64,000 nt of DNA from JBGTGT01 sp051439375 (GTDB lineage: Bacteria > Cyanobacteriota > Cyanobacteriia > Cyanobacteriales > Microcystaceae): NCBI GenBank assembly GCA_051439375.1, contig JBFRWB010000080.1, positions 13,646 through 77,645 of the forward strand, read 5' to 3'. Under the pieces are notes generated by a model. That model saw only the letters and a list, made by a program, of their open reading frames with translations. It had not been told where the DNA came from and ran no database searches. Positions 1 through 9,076 of the stretch are shown one piece after another (positions within the stretch are counted from its first letter, which is position 1; every line of letters starts with the position of its first letter). The position numbers were made by a program, and so were the translations under genes.

Positions 1-49
1 CTGACGCTACTTCACGAAGATATTCCATGAATCCCGTTGGTTTTCCCAT
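1..49 (-). CDS. gltD: Glutamate synthase small subunit, N-terminal fragment (runs off the window)
   Basis: The reverse strand opens with ATG at 49 and reads MGKPTGFMEYLREVAS to the window edge. This is the characteristic start of the NADPH-dependent glutamate synthase beta chain, the flavoprotein that feeds electrons to the large subunit in GOGAT ammonium assimilation. A GGGGGAA ribosome-binding site lies a few bases upstream. Only 16 residues are visible, so the call rests on that N-terminal signature alone. Confidence 0.7.
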   Translation of the reverse strand, partial: MGKPTGFMEYLREVAS

Positions 50-268
50 TGTGTTCCCCCAAGTATGGTAATAGTAACTTAATTTTGTGTATTGTTTTTA
101 GGTAAACTTGCCTTGATTCGGTGAAGATTTACCCCAATTTGACAAGGTTAAACGCCTCATCCTATTGGTTATTATTAAGTTAAATTTTGGAGATCCCTGT
201 AGTTTACGGATTTGTTTAAGAATTTTGGGGGAAGTTCTGTCCACTAAGGTAGAGCTATTCTACTCGAT

Positions 269-1057
269 TTAATAAATTGCTTCTGGGGGTTTTACCATTT
301 TCATCGCTCTTAATCCAGCAATAACTCCTGTTCCAATGACCACTCCTCCAATGGAACGTAATAAATTTTCAATGGGAATAATGGGAATGAGGGCAACCCA
401 CACTTCTTCTGGCCAATTGAATATATAGTAAGCAATCATGGCAATTGTCAAGTGAGAAAGACCACTGGCCATCCATGTTCCGAAAAATAAACCTAAAGCT
501 AATAATTTAATATCCTGTGAGCCAATCCAACGGGCAAATAAACGACGGGTGGGTAATATGAATAAGAGTAATCCTGACCAATCAATAAATGAGCCAGCAA
601 TAACAATATTACGATCAACTCCATTATTAGCGATCGCATGATGAGCATATAAAAATAAACTTAGACAAGAAAGAATTGATACGATAAGCCACCAATAAGG
701 TCTATTCCGACTTTTCCCCATTAATCCAGCAACAAGGGCGGTTAACATAGCACTACCAATGGATAAGGCTGGTACACCTGCGGTATAGGGGGCTAAAAAT
801 ACCCCAATCATCGCCCCAATTCCTGCTCCCACCATTGCTGCTATGGGTCCTAATAACCACCCTAATAGGGGAAGAACAGCTTGACTAAGGGGCATACTTC
901 CCCCCGTAGAAAGGACAATAGAGAAGGGAATAAAAGATAAAGCAGTGACAACAGCCGCAAGCACCACAATATAAGCAGTTGGTGTTCCGTCAATGGTTGC
1001 ACCAGATAATTTGGTTACCTCTCGCTCTTTTCCTTGGGGAGTCCAGTTCGTCGTCAT
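269..1057 (-). CDS. Polytopic membrane protein, possibly ECF-transporter S-component-like
   Basis: The 262-residue product is very hydrophobic, with about six or seven predicted membrane segments (roughly residues 28-50, 60-90, 95-113, 122-143, 152-170, 185-215 and 238-255) after a short polar N-terminus. Small-residue-rich helices, such as the GPIAAMVGAGIGAMIGVFLAP stretch near residue 70, resemble substrate-binding S components of energy-coupling-factor vitamin transporters, but no ATPase or T-component gene is adjacent. It lies upstream of gltD on the same strand with a 219-bp gap. Membrane location is clear; the transporter assignment is inference and the substrate unknown. Confidence 0.6.
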   Translation of the reverse strand: MTTNWTPQGKEREVTKLSGATIDGTPTAYIVVLAAVVTALSFIPFSIVLSTGGSMPLSQAVLPLLGWLLGPIAAMVGAGIGAMIGVFLAPYTAGVPALSIGSAMLTALVAGLMGKSRNRPYWWLIVSILSCLSLFLYAHHAIANNGVDRNIVIAGSFIDWSGLLLFILPTRRLFARWIGSQDIKLLALGLFFGTWMASGLSHLTIAMIAYYIFNWPEEVWVALIPIIPIENLLRSIGGVVIGTGVIAGLRAMKMVKPPEAIY

Positions 1058-1175
1058 TTATCTGTTGACTTGTAAATATTAATACTGCACCATTATAGCT
1101 GTAGGGTGGGCTGTAATTGTCAAAAAAATGACTATGATATGGGTAAGTCAACTTTAAGGTTAATATTTATTTATC

Positions 1176-1727
1176 ATGTCTAAACTCGTTAAACCGATTC
1201 CTAATTTAGAAGAACAACGCAGAGAACAAGAAAAACTCCATGATACCCTATTGTTGCTTGATCATCTTTTTAAACGCGAAGAAGCAACCGCAAAGATGAT
1301 CTTGGGCAATTTATACGATATTGGTACAATTAACCTGATTAATAATAAAGTCCCCTTAAAAATGGTCAGTCCTTTATTAAAACTTTTTGCAACAACCGCT
1401 AAACCCCTTGCTTCGGTTATTGCTGTCCGTGCATTTCAAACCTATTGTCCTAAATTAATTACCGATTATCTCTATTCTTTGGTAGAACTTAAACCCAAAG
1501 ATCCAACAGTGATTGAAGCAGTAGAAGTAGGTGCTTTGTCCGTTCCTGAAGTAGAAGCAAAATTGCAGGAAGTTAAACGATTACGGGGAAGAGTTAAGCT
1601 TTTAACGGGAAGTTTAGTCGCAACTGTAGCAATTTTTGCAGGAAGCTCATTATTTGTCGCTCATAGACTTGGATTACAGCCTCAAGATATTGTTCAACCA
1701 ACGCAAACTGTAATTAATGATCGATAA
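1176..1727 (+). CDS. Conserved hypothetical protein with one C-terminal membrane segment
   Basis: The 183-residue protein begins with a charged helical region (LEEQRREQEKLHDTLLLLDH), continues with a mixed helical core, and has one hydrophobic segment at about residues 140-165, predicting a C-terminally anchored protein. No catalytic motif is visible and I do not recognise the family beyond its cyanobacterial look. The gene is divergent from the membrane protein at 269-1057, and the 118-bp gap probably holds both promoters. ATG start; product likely real because of its length and composition. Confidence 0.6.
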   Translation: MSKLVKPIPNLEEQRREQEKLHDTLLLLDHLFKREEATAKMILGNLYDIGTINLINNKVPLKMVSPLLKLFATTAKPLASVIAVRAFQTYCPKLITDYLYSLVELKPKDPTVIEAVEVGALSVPEVEAKLQEVKRLRGRVKLLTGSLVATVAIFAGSSLFVAHRLGLQPQDIVQPTQTVINDR

Positions 1728-1789
1728 ATAACGTTACAATAAACCTTAAATATTATCTATAAATTTGGGTGATGACGACTCTTTATCCT

Positions 1790-2773
1790 TTATTTTAGTG
1801 TCTGAGTTTGGGTTTGACTTTGACTAACAATCGGATCTAAAACAAAGAAAGTTTCTCCCATTTTATCCCCAACATCATTGATTTTTTTCTGGATTTCATC
1901 TAAAAATTCGTGTAACCCCACTTCAGAAATATCCTCAAATGTAGTGTAGCCTAATTCTCCACATAAACGTCCCAAGGCTCGTTCCGCCGAATTACACCAA
2001 GTCCCTACAGGTGTTCCCGTTACTTGATGTAGCGATCGCTGGACTTCCAACAGACAAAAATGAACAGATCGGGGAAAATCTCGGTTTAAAATCAAAAATT
2101 CTGCTACTCCATTGGGTGTAATGCGTCTCTGACATTTGCGATACATTTCATAGGCACTCGCTGATCTCAATAAAGCGATCCATTGAACTTGATCTAGGGA
2201 AGTTCCGACCCATTCTGCGGAGGGTAAGAGATAATAATATTTTACGTCCAAAATTCTTGCCGTTTTGTCGGCTCTTTCCTGTAAACGCCCCATTTGTCCA
2301 AAATGCCACCCTTCATTATGGGTCATTGTCGCATCCATTACCCCCGCAAACCGATGACTAGATAGTTTGACTTGGGTAAAAAAGCTCGGTAACGTTGTTT
2401 GAGGATGATGATTTGCAGCCTCTGTCACCATCAAATAGAACGCATTTACTTGTTCCCACATTTCCGAAGAAATAATTTCCCGCTCGGATCTCGCATTTTC
2501 CCTCGCTTGTGTTAAACAAGAAAGAATAGAATTTGGATATTGTTCGTCAAAGGTGAGGAATTGAATCACATTATCGCTACTAGACTCACCGTAGCGTTCT
2601 TTAAATAGTTCTAAATCTCCCGTTGTCCAAACCAGAGGTTCCCACTGTTGGGTGACCCGTTTGGGGAGGTCTAGCATTAGATTAAGATTAACATCCACAA
2701 AACGAGCCACATTATCTGCTCTTTCAATATAACGATTTAACCAGTAAATGGAATCAGCAACACGACTTAGCAT
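1790..2773 (-). CDS. Alpha-E domain-containing protein (DUF403)
   Basis: The 327-residue product begins MLSRVADSIYWLNRYIERAD, the hallmark start of the alpha-E family, all-helical proteins usually found beside circularly permuted ATP-grasp and transglutaminase-like genes and suspected of a role in peptide synthesis or modification. That partner is not adjacent here. I chose the ATG at 2773 over a TTG ten codons upstream because the family begins exactly at MLSRVAD. Length matches the family (about 310-330 residues). Biochemical function is not established. Confidence 0.85.
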   Translation of the reverse strand: MLSRVADSIYWLNRYIERADNVARFVDVNLNLMLDLPKRVTQQWEPLVWTTGDLELFKERYGESSSDNVIQFLTFDEQYPNSILSCLTQARENARSEREIISSEMWEQVNAFYLMVTEAANHHPQTTLPSFFTQVKLSSHRFAGVMDATMTHNEGWHFGQMGRLQERADKTARILDVKYYYLLPSAEWVGTSLDQVQWIALLRSASAYEMYRKCQRRITPNGVAEFLILNRDFPRSVHFCLLEVQRSLHQVTGTPVGTWCNSAERALGRLCGELGYTTFEDISEVGLHEFLDEIQKKINDVGDKMGETFFVLDPIVSQSQTQTQTLK

Positions 2774-2911
2774 AACGGGAACTAGATATGAGTAGATAGA
2801 CAAACTTTATTATAAAATAACAATGATTTAATAAATACAAAACCTGTCTGTTCTCAGTTAATCGTCATTCTCCTTGTCCTTCTATCTCTGTTAAATTTTC
2901 CGTAAAAAATT

Positions 2912-4084
2912 ATGAAAATCTTAGTGGCCAGTCACACTTATATTGTCAAGCTAAACTGTGAAAAGCTCAAAGAATTAGCAAATTTGCGTCCTGACATTGA
3001 AGTTACGGTTATTGTTCCCAAAATTTGGCGACCGGGTGGCGTACAGAATAAAATAATTGAATCTAAGTCTTGGGAAGCGGGCAATTTTAGAGTTGTCCCT
3101 CTCTCTAATTTTAGTCAAAATAATCAAGGGTTATTAACCTTTGGACTGGATCTTATTACGCTTATAAAAGAGTTTAAGCCGACGATAATTCAAGTAGAAC
3201 AAGGGATTAAATCTTTTGCTTATGCTGAACTCATTACTTTAAATAAATTATTAAACTTAAAGGCAAAAAATTGCTTTTTTACATGGTGGAATTTACCTTA
3301 TCAGTCTAAGTTTCCCTTATCTGTTTTAGAAGATTATAATATTAAAAATACCCATGGATTAGTGGCAGGAAATCAAGATGCGGTTGATATTTTACAAGAC
3401 CATGGCTTTAAAAATGACTACTGTATTTTACCACAATTAGGCGTTGATGAAAAATTATTTGCCCCAAGAGAACAACCTGAATTATCTCAAAAGTTTGGTA
3501 TTAGTGAACATGAATTTATTATCGGTTTTGTCGGTCGTTTTGTTCCCGAAAAGGGAATTTTAACCCTTGTTAAAGCTTTAGCTAAACTTAAAGATTTAAA
3601 CTTAAACTGGAAAATTCTGTTATTAGGAAGGGGAGAACTCAAAGAAACGATTGAAAAAGAAACAAAACAAGCAGAAATTAGTGATCGCCTCATCTTAGTC
3701 GAAAGTGTTCCTCACGATCAAGTGGCGAATTATATTAATTTAATGAATGTTTTAGTCTTACCCTCAGAAACAGATACAAAGTTTAAAACCTTAACTTCAG
3801 TGGGATGGAAAGAGCAATTTGGTCATGTTTTAATTGAAGCTATGGCCTGTAAAGTACCTGTCATTGGCTCTAATTCTGGCGAAATCCCTAATGTAATTGG
3901 AGACGCAGGAATGATATTTCCTGAACAAGATGCAGACGCATTAAGCCATTGTTTACGTCAATTGATTGAACAGCCCCCGTTGGTTGAAAAATATGCTAAT
4001 TTAGGATATGAAAGAACGATGGAAAACTATACCAATTTAGCCCTTGCTAAAAAACAATTAGCTTTTTATGAGGAACTTCTTTAA
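2912..4084 (+). CDS. Glycosyltransferase family 4 (GT-B fold)
   Basis: The 390-residue protein has the two Rossmann-like domains of GT-B enzymes: an N-terminal acceptor domain starting MKILVASHTYIVKLNCEKL, and a C-terminal nucleotide-sugar domain starting near GFVGRFVPEKGILTLVKAL (about residue 205). The retaining EX7E motif is visible in GHVLIEAMACKVPVIGSNSG followed by E. It probably transfers a sugar from an activated nucleotide donor to a polysaccharide or lipid acceptor at the cytoplasmic face. No polysaccharide cluster surrounds it, so substrate and pathway cannot be named. Confidence 0.85.
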   Translation: MKILVASHTYIVKLNCEKLKELANLRPDIEVTVIVPKIWRPGGVQNKIIESKSWEAGNFRVVPLSNFSQNNQGLLTFGLDLITLIKEFKPTIIQVEQGIKSFAYAELITLNKLLNLKAKNCFFTWWNLPYQSKFPLSVLEDYNIKNTHGLVAGNQDAVDILQDHGFKNDYCILPQLGVDEKLFAPREQPELSQKFGISEHEFIIGFVGRFVPEKGILTLVKALAKLKDLNLNWKILLLGRGELKETIEKETKQAEISDRLILVESVPHDQVANYINLMNVLVLPSETDTKFKTLTSVGWKEQFGHVLIEAMACKVPVIGSNSGEIPNVIGDAGMIFPEQDADALSHCLRQLIEQPPLVEKYANLGYERTMENYTNLALAKKQLAFYEELL

Positions 4085-4277
4085 TGATTGTCACTTTAGT
4101 GACTACAGACAAAGCTACGACTCCCTGAAAGTCCATAGCTTGAAAATCGAAAAAATTTTATTTTCATTCTCTTAAAAAAGAGAGATTGAAACCATTTTTC
4201 CCCTTGTCACTAACTTCTGTAACTCCTGAACTCCTGTAACTTCTGTAACACTCATTTACCCGTGAAAATAAAAGACT

Positions 4278-4775
4278 ATGGAAGCAATTTATATACCCAG
4301 ATTACTAAAAGCACCTGAACAAACTGAAATCCTCCCTATTGAGGACTTTATTACGGGAATTAATACCTTATCACCCGTTAAAGGTTCTCTGACTATTGCC
4401 CATCGAGGGACATACTTAGAGGTTACGATTCAAGCTCAAGCGATTTTAACCTTAACCTGCGATCGCTGTTTACAGCAATACAATCATCGTCTTACGTTGA
4501 ACACTTCAGAATTACTATGGTTAGATAAAAACATCTTAGACAATGAAAATCTAAATGTAGATACAGAGAAATTTGACGATGATTTAGGAGAAAGTTTAGC
4601 ATCTAATGGCTATTTTGACGCTTATAGTTGGCTTTATGAACAATTATCTTTGGCAATGCCCCTACGTCAACTCTGTGGTAAAAATTGTAATCCACCTGCC
4701 ACCTCCCAACCCCCTAAAACCCTACAAGATAGTCGCTGGTCAATCCTTGAAACCCTCAAAGATCAATTAAGATAA
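4278..4775 (+). CDS. YceD family protein (DUF177)
   Basis: The 165-residue protein carries the paired cysteine motifs of the family, CDRCLQQYNH in the middle and CGKNCNPP near the end, with the typical acidic linker between. In many bacteria yceD precedes rpmF, and the protein has been linked to 23S rRNA/ribosomal large-subunit biogenesis. Here rpmF is not adjacent. The preceding intergenic stretch (about 4200-4250) holds short degenerate CTTCTGTAA-like repeats. Family assignment is good; function is by family only. Confidence 0.8.
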   Translation: MEAIYIPRLLKAPEQTEILPIEDFITGINTLSPVKGSLTIAHRGTYLEVTIQAQAILTLTCDRCLQQYNHRLTLNTSELLWLDKNILDNENLNVDTEKFDDDLGESLASNGYFDAYSWLYEQLSLAMPLRQLCGKNCNPPATSQPPKTLQDSRWSILETLKDQLR

Positions 4776-4880
4776 ACGACGTTAGGTCATTCATCTAAAT
4801 ATATATTTCAGGAAACCCTAATAAATAAAGGTGAATGATCCCTAAAACCTGTGCTAAAACTATAGGGAATTTGACTAAAT

Positions 4881-6242
4881 GTGGTGGGGACAATGGACGT
4901 AATTTTTCAAATTAGCTTTCGTTACTGGCATAAATTACAATTTTATGGATCAAAGTGGCGAAAAATTTTTAAAAACCCTTTTCTTAAAGCCCTTTTTTTC
5001 CTTTTACTTGCTTTGGTTGCCGAATTAGCCCTCTTAAAGCAACCAACTTCATTATTTGTTGGTCAACCCCACCATGTCAAACTTCCTGAGTCCCTATTTT
5101 TCCAAACATTGCTTGAGAAACCAGTTTCCTTTCAAACCGCCTCAGACAGTCCAGTAGGACGACCTTTAACCGAAGCAGAAAGAGCAACCATCCAACAGTT
5201 ATTACCGAACGCCCAAGCCCCTGATAAGTTCCCTGCATTTGAACAACTCCCCCTATTTATTCTCCATGACACAGCAGGACTCTTAGCCAAAAGTACTGTT
5301 TATGAGAAGCAAAAGAGAAATAATGGACCCCTTGGAGATGGAATTGCAGCTTATATTGCCAGAGATGGTGAACCCATTGTTACCCGTAATAATTTTTGGG
5401 ATGTTCGCCGTCCCACTGCTTTAGCTTATGAGAAATCTTTAGATATTGTCGCAGAAAAAGCCCGAAATCAAGCCGTTCGTCAAGTTTATCGCCTAACTTC
5501 TGATTCTGGCCGCACTCAAGCCTTTGAAGCTGTGACCAAGGGATTAACGGTTAATCAGAATAACCTCATTAAAGGGGCAAATATATGGTTAAATACCACG
5601 TCTGAGTCCCAATTTAACTCCATTAGCCGTAATTATCGAGGAGGTCTAGATGGGGCAAAAAGTACAGGAATTTGGGCAATGACCCAAGTATGCCATGATG
5701 TGCTAGATGGGGTTAATTTAGCCCGTTCTGCGAATCAAAAAGGAAATTTGACCAAAATTTGTCAAAAGGTCTATCCTGCCCTTAAAGCCAGTCGTCAACG
5801 CATTGCAGCCGCCGTTAATGTGGAAGTTGTGCAGCACATGGGATCTCATTGTTTCCTCACTGATAGCGCAGTCAGAACTTATAACGCCTATAATCCTCCT
5901 TATGCCCGTATTACTCAAAATAGGGTCGTTTCTCTACAAAAAGATGGTTATGGCGCCTATCCTGATAGTCAATATGAAGGGTTAGCCATTGTTTATCTCT
6001 ATTCAGCCTTGCAAGCAGGTATATTTCCCGAAATTACCACTCATTTTCTCTTAGATAAAGGAATTGGTGACCATTGTGACCCTAGAGGTTTAGATTTAAA
6101 ACTGTTGTATGAAAAGATTAGTCAGCGACTTGGCCATCCGTGGGGAACTCGTTATGGTATTAATCCTCAATATGGCACAAATTTAGATGCAGGGGATAAT
6201 GTTTGGTGGGCAGAAAAAGTCTTAGGGATTAAACCATTCTAA
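4881..6242 (+). CDS. Membrane-anchored cyanobacterial protein with possible amidase-like domain
   Basis: The 453-residue product has one hydrophobic segment at about residues 33-53 (FLKALFFLLLALVAELALL) after a basic N-terminus, suggesting a signal anchor with an extracytoplasmic domain. In the middle, FILHDTAG followed by GDGIAAYIARDGEPIV is reminiscent of N-acetylmuramoyl-L-alanine amidase folds, in which an early histidine and a later DRDG strand occur, but the zinc-ligand set cannot be confirmed by eye. Start is GTG at 4881; an ATG four codons in is an alternative. Later sequence contains cysteines in SHCFL and DHCDPRG. Function is unknown; the amidase idea is weak inference. Confidence 0.6.
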   Translation: MVGTMDVIFQISFRYWHKLQFYGSKWRKIFKNPFLKALFFLLLALVAELALLKQPTSLFVGQPHHVKLPESLFFQTLLEKPVSFQTASDSPVGRPLTEAERATIQQLLPNAQAPDKFPAFEQLPLFILHDTAGLLAKSTVYEKQKRNNGPLGDGIAAYIARDGEPIVTRNNFWDVRRPTALAYEKSLDIVAEKARNQAVRQVYRLTSDSGRTQAFEAVTKGLTVNQNNLIKGANIWLNTTSESQFNSISRNYRGGLDGAKSTGIWAMTQVCHDVLDGVNLARSANQKGNLTKICQKVYPALKASRQRIAAAVNVEVVQHMGSHCFLTDSAVRTYNAYNPPYARITQNRVVSLQKDGYGAYPDSQYEGLAIVYLYSALQAGIFPEITTHFLLDKGIGDHCDPRGLDLKLLYEKISQRLGHPWGTRYGINPQYGTNLDAGDNVWWAEKVLGIKPF

Positions 6243-6269
6243 ATAGGAGAGTTGTTTAGAAATTAAGGC

Positions 6270-7019
6270 TTATATAAAAAAAATAGACAAACCAATGGCA
6301 ATCACCGCCCCTAAAAAAGTATTAATGAAATTGACCACTTCATTCGTTAACCATTGCCATTTTTCTTGTAAGGTCGCCCCAATTAAACTCTCTAAATTAG
6401 TTGCGATAAAAGCCGCAATAATCGTCCACAGTACACCGAAGGGTGAGATTAATCCTAAGCCCCATCCACAAACGGCGATCGCAACTGCACCAACGATTCC
6501 TGCTAATGTTCCTTCTAAACTAACTGCTCCTTCCGTTCCCCGTGGCACAGGTTGTAAAGTGGTAATCAGAAATGTCCGTCGTCCATAGGCTTTTCCCACT
6601 TCTGAGGCAGTGGTATCTGCCAATTTAGTCGCAAAACTGGCAACGTAACCTAAAACTAATAAATTGATATAAGAAGCCGGCACAAATAACGTTCCTATGC
6701 CGCATAAAGCCCCTGTTAACGCCGATCCCCAGACATTTTCGGGGCCACGTTTCCCGTCTCGCTTTTCAGCAATCCCCTCGGCTTCTTTTTGTGCCATGCC
6801 AATCCGAGTGACAGATGAACCAACAAGGAAATAAAGCATCACAATGACATAACCCCGCCACCCTAATGTTCCCCAGACAATCACGCCCAATCCCCAAGCA
6901 TGGAGATAGCCCATGACGGTTAGTAGTTTTTTAGGAACAATTAGGGCAAAAATCAGCAAAAATGAATTTAAAAGAACAGCAATCCACCATGGTTGATAAG
7001 TTACTAACAATTCCGACAT
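6270..7019 (-). CDS. DUF92/TIGR00297 family membrane protein (VTE6-like)
   Basis: The 249-residue protein has about six membrane segments and the conserved core GYVASFATKLADTTASEVGK followed by PVPRGTEGAVSLEGTLAG. Plant and cyanobacterial members include VTE6, a phytyl-phosphate kinase in tocopherol and phylloquinone synthesis, so phytyl-phosphate phosphorylation is plausible but unproven here. I set the start at ATG 7019 because GGAGG lies nine bases upstream and because upstream in-frame starts would lie across the cysC terminator hairpin at 7035-7061. It is downstream of cysC on the same strand. Confidence 0.8.
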   Translation of the reverse strand: MSELLVTYQPWWIAVLLNSFLLIFALIVPKKLLTVMGYLHAWGLGVIVWGTLGWRGYVIVMLYFLVGSSVTRIGMAQKEAEGIAEKRDGKRGPENVWGSALTGALCGIGTLFVPASYINLLVLGYVASFATKLADTTASEVGKAYGRRTFLITTLQPVPRGTEGAVSLEGTLAGIVGAVAIAVCGWGLGLISPFGVLWTIIAAFIATNLESLIGATLQEKWQWLTNEVVNFINTFLGAVIAIGLSIFFI

Positions 7020-7034
7020 CAATCGAATCCTCCA

Positions 7035-7061
7035 CAAAAAAGGTGCAAGTTTCCCTGCACC
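7035..7061 (-). terminator. Rho-independent terminator of cysC
   Basis: On the reverse strand GGTGCA and TGCACC form a six-base-pair stem around an eight-base loop, followed immediately by seven Ts. It sits 44 bp past the cysC stop, so it most likely ends that transcript and separates it from the DUF92 gene. Confidence 0.75.
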
Positions 7062-7104
7062 CAAAGCCATGAAAAACAAAATGCTCTGATCCTAGATATT
7101 TAGC

Positions 7105-7650
7105 TTAAGCAGCAACTGGCGTGGCAATGTAGCCTAATTCCTCTAGTTTTTGCCAAACTTTAGCCACACTTTCATCTAATTCTTCAAGATCAGTGCGACA
7201 TTCAAGATCAGGATTTAACGGAGATTCGTAGGGATCGTCAATTCCTGTAAAAGATTTGATTTCCCCTGCTCTGGCACGTTTGTACAGTCCTTTCACATCC
7301 CGATCTTCACAGATATTGAGGGGTGCATTGACGAAGACTTCGAGAAAATCACCAATTTTCTCCTTAACTTCTTCACGAACCGCACGATAGGGAGAAATAG
7401 CAGAAACAAGAACGATTACCCCATGACGGGTGAGTAAGCCTGAGACAAAACCAATACGACGAATATTTTCGTCCCGATCCTCTTTACTAAAGCCTAATCC
7501 TTTGGTTAGATTGGTTCGCACTATGTCACCATCGAGGATTTCGATTTCGTGATCATTTTCTCGCAGTTTTTGAGCAAGTGCTTGGGTGATAGTGGTCTTT
7601 CCTGCTCCACTTAATCCCGTAAACCAGATTGTGACACCGCGTTGCTTCAT
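7105..7650 (-). CDS. cysC: Adenylylsulfate kinase
   Basis: The 181-residue enzyme phosphorylates adenosine 5'-phosphosulfate to PAPS in assimilatory sulfate activation, in the cytoplasm. The Walker A loop GLSGAGKTT is at residues 12-20, DGDIVRTNL follows near residue 40, and the C-terminal FTGIDDPYESPLNPDLEC block binds substrate in characterised APS kinases. Length matches free-standing CysC proteins. ATG start at 7650. It is transcribed alone or with little read-through, given the terminator just downstream. No sulfurylase gene is in the window. Confidence 0.93.
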   Translation of the reverse strand: MKQRGVTIWFTGLSGAGKTTITQALAQKLRENDHEIEILDGDIVRTNLTKGLGFSKEDRDENIRRIGFVSGLLTRHGVIVLVSAISPYRAVREEVKEKIGDFLEVFVNAPLNICEDRDVKGLYKRARAGEIKSFTGIDDPYESPLNPDLECRTDLEELDESVAKVWQKLEELGYIATPVAA

Positions 7651-7879
7651 AATTGTTACTTAAAATCAATAAAACTTAATGACAATTTTGTAACGTATGA
7701 TGGGATTGAAGTCAACTAATTTAGGTTTTTAGGTTTTAGATATTTGAGTTTCATCAGCTGTTCATCATCGCACATTGGTATGTGAAGACGGTAAGGGAGC
7801 AGGGAGTAGGGAGAGAGTTTGAGGATTTGTACTCAAATACCCAAGACCCAGTTGAAATGCGTCTTAGCTTACCCCACAT

Positions 7880-8197
7880 TTACATTTGTTGAAACTGACG
7901 CTGGTAAACCACATCTTCTTTTTCCGTTTCGAGTTTAATATCAGAACGAGGGTAAGCAACGCACAATAGGGCATAGCCTTCACCTTGCAAATCAGGGGAT
8001 AATCCTGCCCCTTCATCTTGATCAACGGTTCCTTCAAGAATTTGAGCAGCACAAGTGGTACAAACGCCTGCGTAACAAGAGCAGGGAAGGTCAAGTCCTT
8101 CCTCTTCTGCTGCCTTTAGGATAGTTTTATCATCGGGAACTTGAATCGTACGAGTTTGACCTTGATGTTGAATTTCTACAGTATAAGTGTTCGACAT
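7880..8197 (-). CDS. Plant-type [2Fe-2S] ferredoxin
   Basis: The 105-residue protein has the C-x4-C-x2-C...C ligand pattern of plant-type ferredoxins: CSCYAGVCTTC near residues 40-50 with the fourth cysteine in ALLCVAYP. It would carry electrons from photosystem I or other donors to cytoplasmic reductases. The C-terminus (EKEDVVYQRQFQQM) extends slightly past that of the photosynthetic PetF and marks a minor ferredoxin paralogue. I prefer ATG 8197 (MSNTYTVEI) over a TTG two codons upstream. It is a single gene with no obvious operon partner. Confidence 0.92.
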   Translation of the reverse strand: MSNTYTVEIQHQGQTRTIQVPDDKTILKAAEEEGLDLPCSCYAGVCTTCAAQILEGTVDQDEGAGLSPDLQGEGYALLCVAYPRSDIKLETEKEDVVYQRQFQQM

Positions 8198-8436
8198 GAG
8201 CAACAGCCGTTTTGCGGTTAGAGAGAATCTGTAATCTAGTTAGACAACAAGATTAATTATAAACCAGCTAAGACATACTCGATCCTAATCAGTCGAGAAG
8301 ACCCCGAACCAACCGAAAAAGTAGTTTTCCAAGTTTCTTTAGGTAAACGGTTGCTTTTTTTACCAAAAACAGATACTATATGGGTAGATTTTGTAAATAC
8401 TAATACAGCATCTAGCTGGAAAAGGAGGTAACTGGG

Positions 8437-8769
8437 TTGGCTAGAAAACGGAAGCGCAAGAGTCGCCGCCGCCAAGAAGGGCGTAAAATCTTGGAACTCG
8501 TCCCTCAGCACAGTATCGAAAGTGGCGAGGACAAGCCAGTCACTGCGGCTAGGAAGCACATCAAGTCTTTAGGAATTGTTCCTCCTGCTGTGTTGATTGT
8601 TAAACGCAATGAGCACACCACCGACCGATACTTTTGGGCTGAGAAAGGGTTGTTTGGGGCCCAATATGTGGAAGAGAATCATTTCCTCTTCCCTAGTTTA
8701 AAACCTTATCAGCCTCAGATTCAAACACCAGCGACTGCGGCCACTAGCAAATCTTCATCTTCATCTTAA
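8437..8769 (+). CDS. DUF3155 domain-containing protein
   Basis: The 110-residue product begins MARKRKRKSRRRQEGRK, a strongly basic N-terminus, followed by the conserved DUF3155 body (TAARKHIKSLGI, then RYFWAEKGLFGAQYVEE) and a Ser/Thr/Ala-rich tail. The basic head suggests nucleic-acid or ribosome binding, but no function is known. The start codon is TTG at 8437. It is decided by an unusually strong AAAGGAGGT ribosome-binding site at 8421-8429 with about seven bases spacing, and by the family N-terminus. A strong terminator follows at 8803. Confidence 0.88.
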   Translation: MARKRKRKSRRRQEGRKILELVPQHSIESGEDKPVTAARKHIKSLGIVPPAVLIVKRNEHTTDRYFWAEKGLFGAQYVEENHFLFPSLKPYQPQIQTPATAATSKSSSSS

Positions 8770-8802
8770 GAACAAGATTTTTTATGATTCAATAAGGTTT
8801 TC

Positions 8803-8834
8803 ATGTAGGAGGATAGATGCACCTCCTACATTTT
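8803..8834. terminator. Strong hairpin terminator between convergent genes
   Basis: ATGTAGGAGG (8803-8812) pairs perfectly with CCTCCTACAT (8822-8831) around a nine-base loop, followed by Ts. It lies between the DUF3155 gene and the convergent small membrane protein gene, and probably ends the DUF3155 transcript. It may act in both directions, although the A tract needed for reverse-strand function is weak. Confidence 0.75.
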
Positions 8835-8842
8835 GCTGCGTC

Positions 8843-9046
8843 TTATCGCTGATTGGCTCTGGTGTCTTGCACCGCCGCCCAGAAGAAAAATCCGGTTAGG
8901 GGGATACTGGCTGCTAAAATCACCCCAGTGGTGAGGTTGCCCAATTCAGGTGTGCCAGATGAAAGTTCAAAGATTGAGCCGACAGCAGCGATCGCTGCTA
9001 TGCAAGATCCGAGTAGTAATATACCACTTTTTGGGGTCACAGACAT
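8843..9046 (-). CDS. Small two-helix membrane protein
   Basis: The 67-residue protein has two hydrophobic stretches (about residues 8-27 and 40-58) separated by a short loop, predicting a hairpin in the membrane. The family is not one I can name. An AAAGGAGT ribosome-binding site directly precedes the ATG at 9046, which supports it as real. It starts 30 bp after the end of the peptide deformylase gene on the same strand, so the two are probably co-transcribed. A larger reading frame on the opposite strand is a shadow. Confidence 0.65.
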   Translation of the reverse strand: MSVTPKSGILLLGSCIAAIAAVGSIFELSSGTPELGNLTTGVILAASIPLTGFFFWAAVQDTRANQR

Positions 9047-9076
9047 TACTCCTTTAAAACGAAAACTTAAGAGAAA

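Noticed and set aside
8257..8559. 100-codon reverse frame
   Set aside because: Antisense to the start and ribosome-binding site of the DUF3155 gene; no family features.
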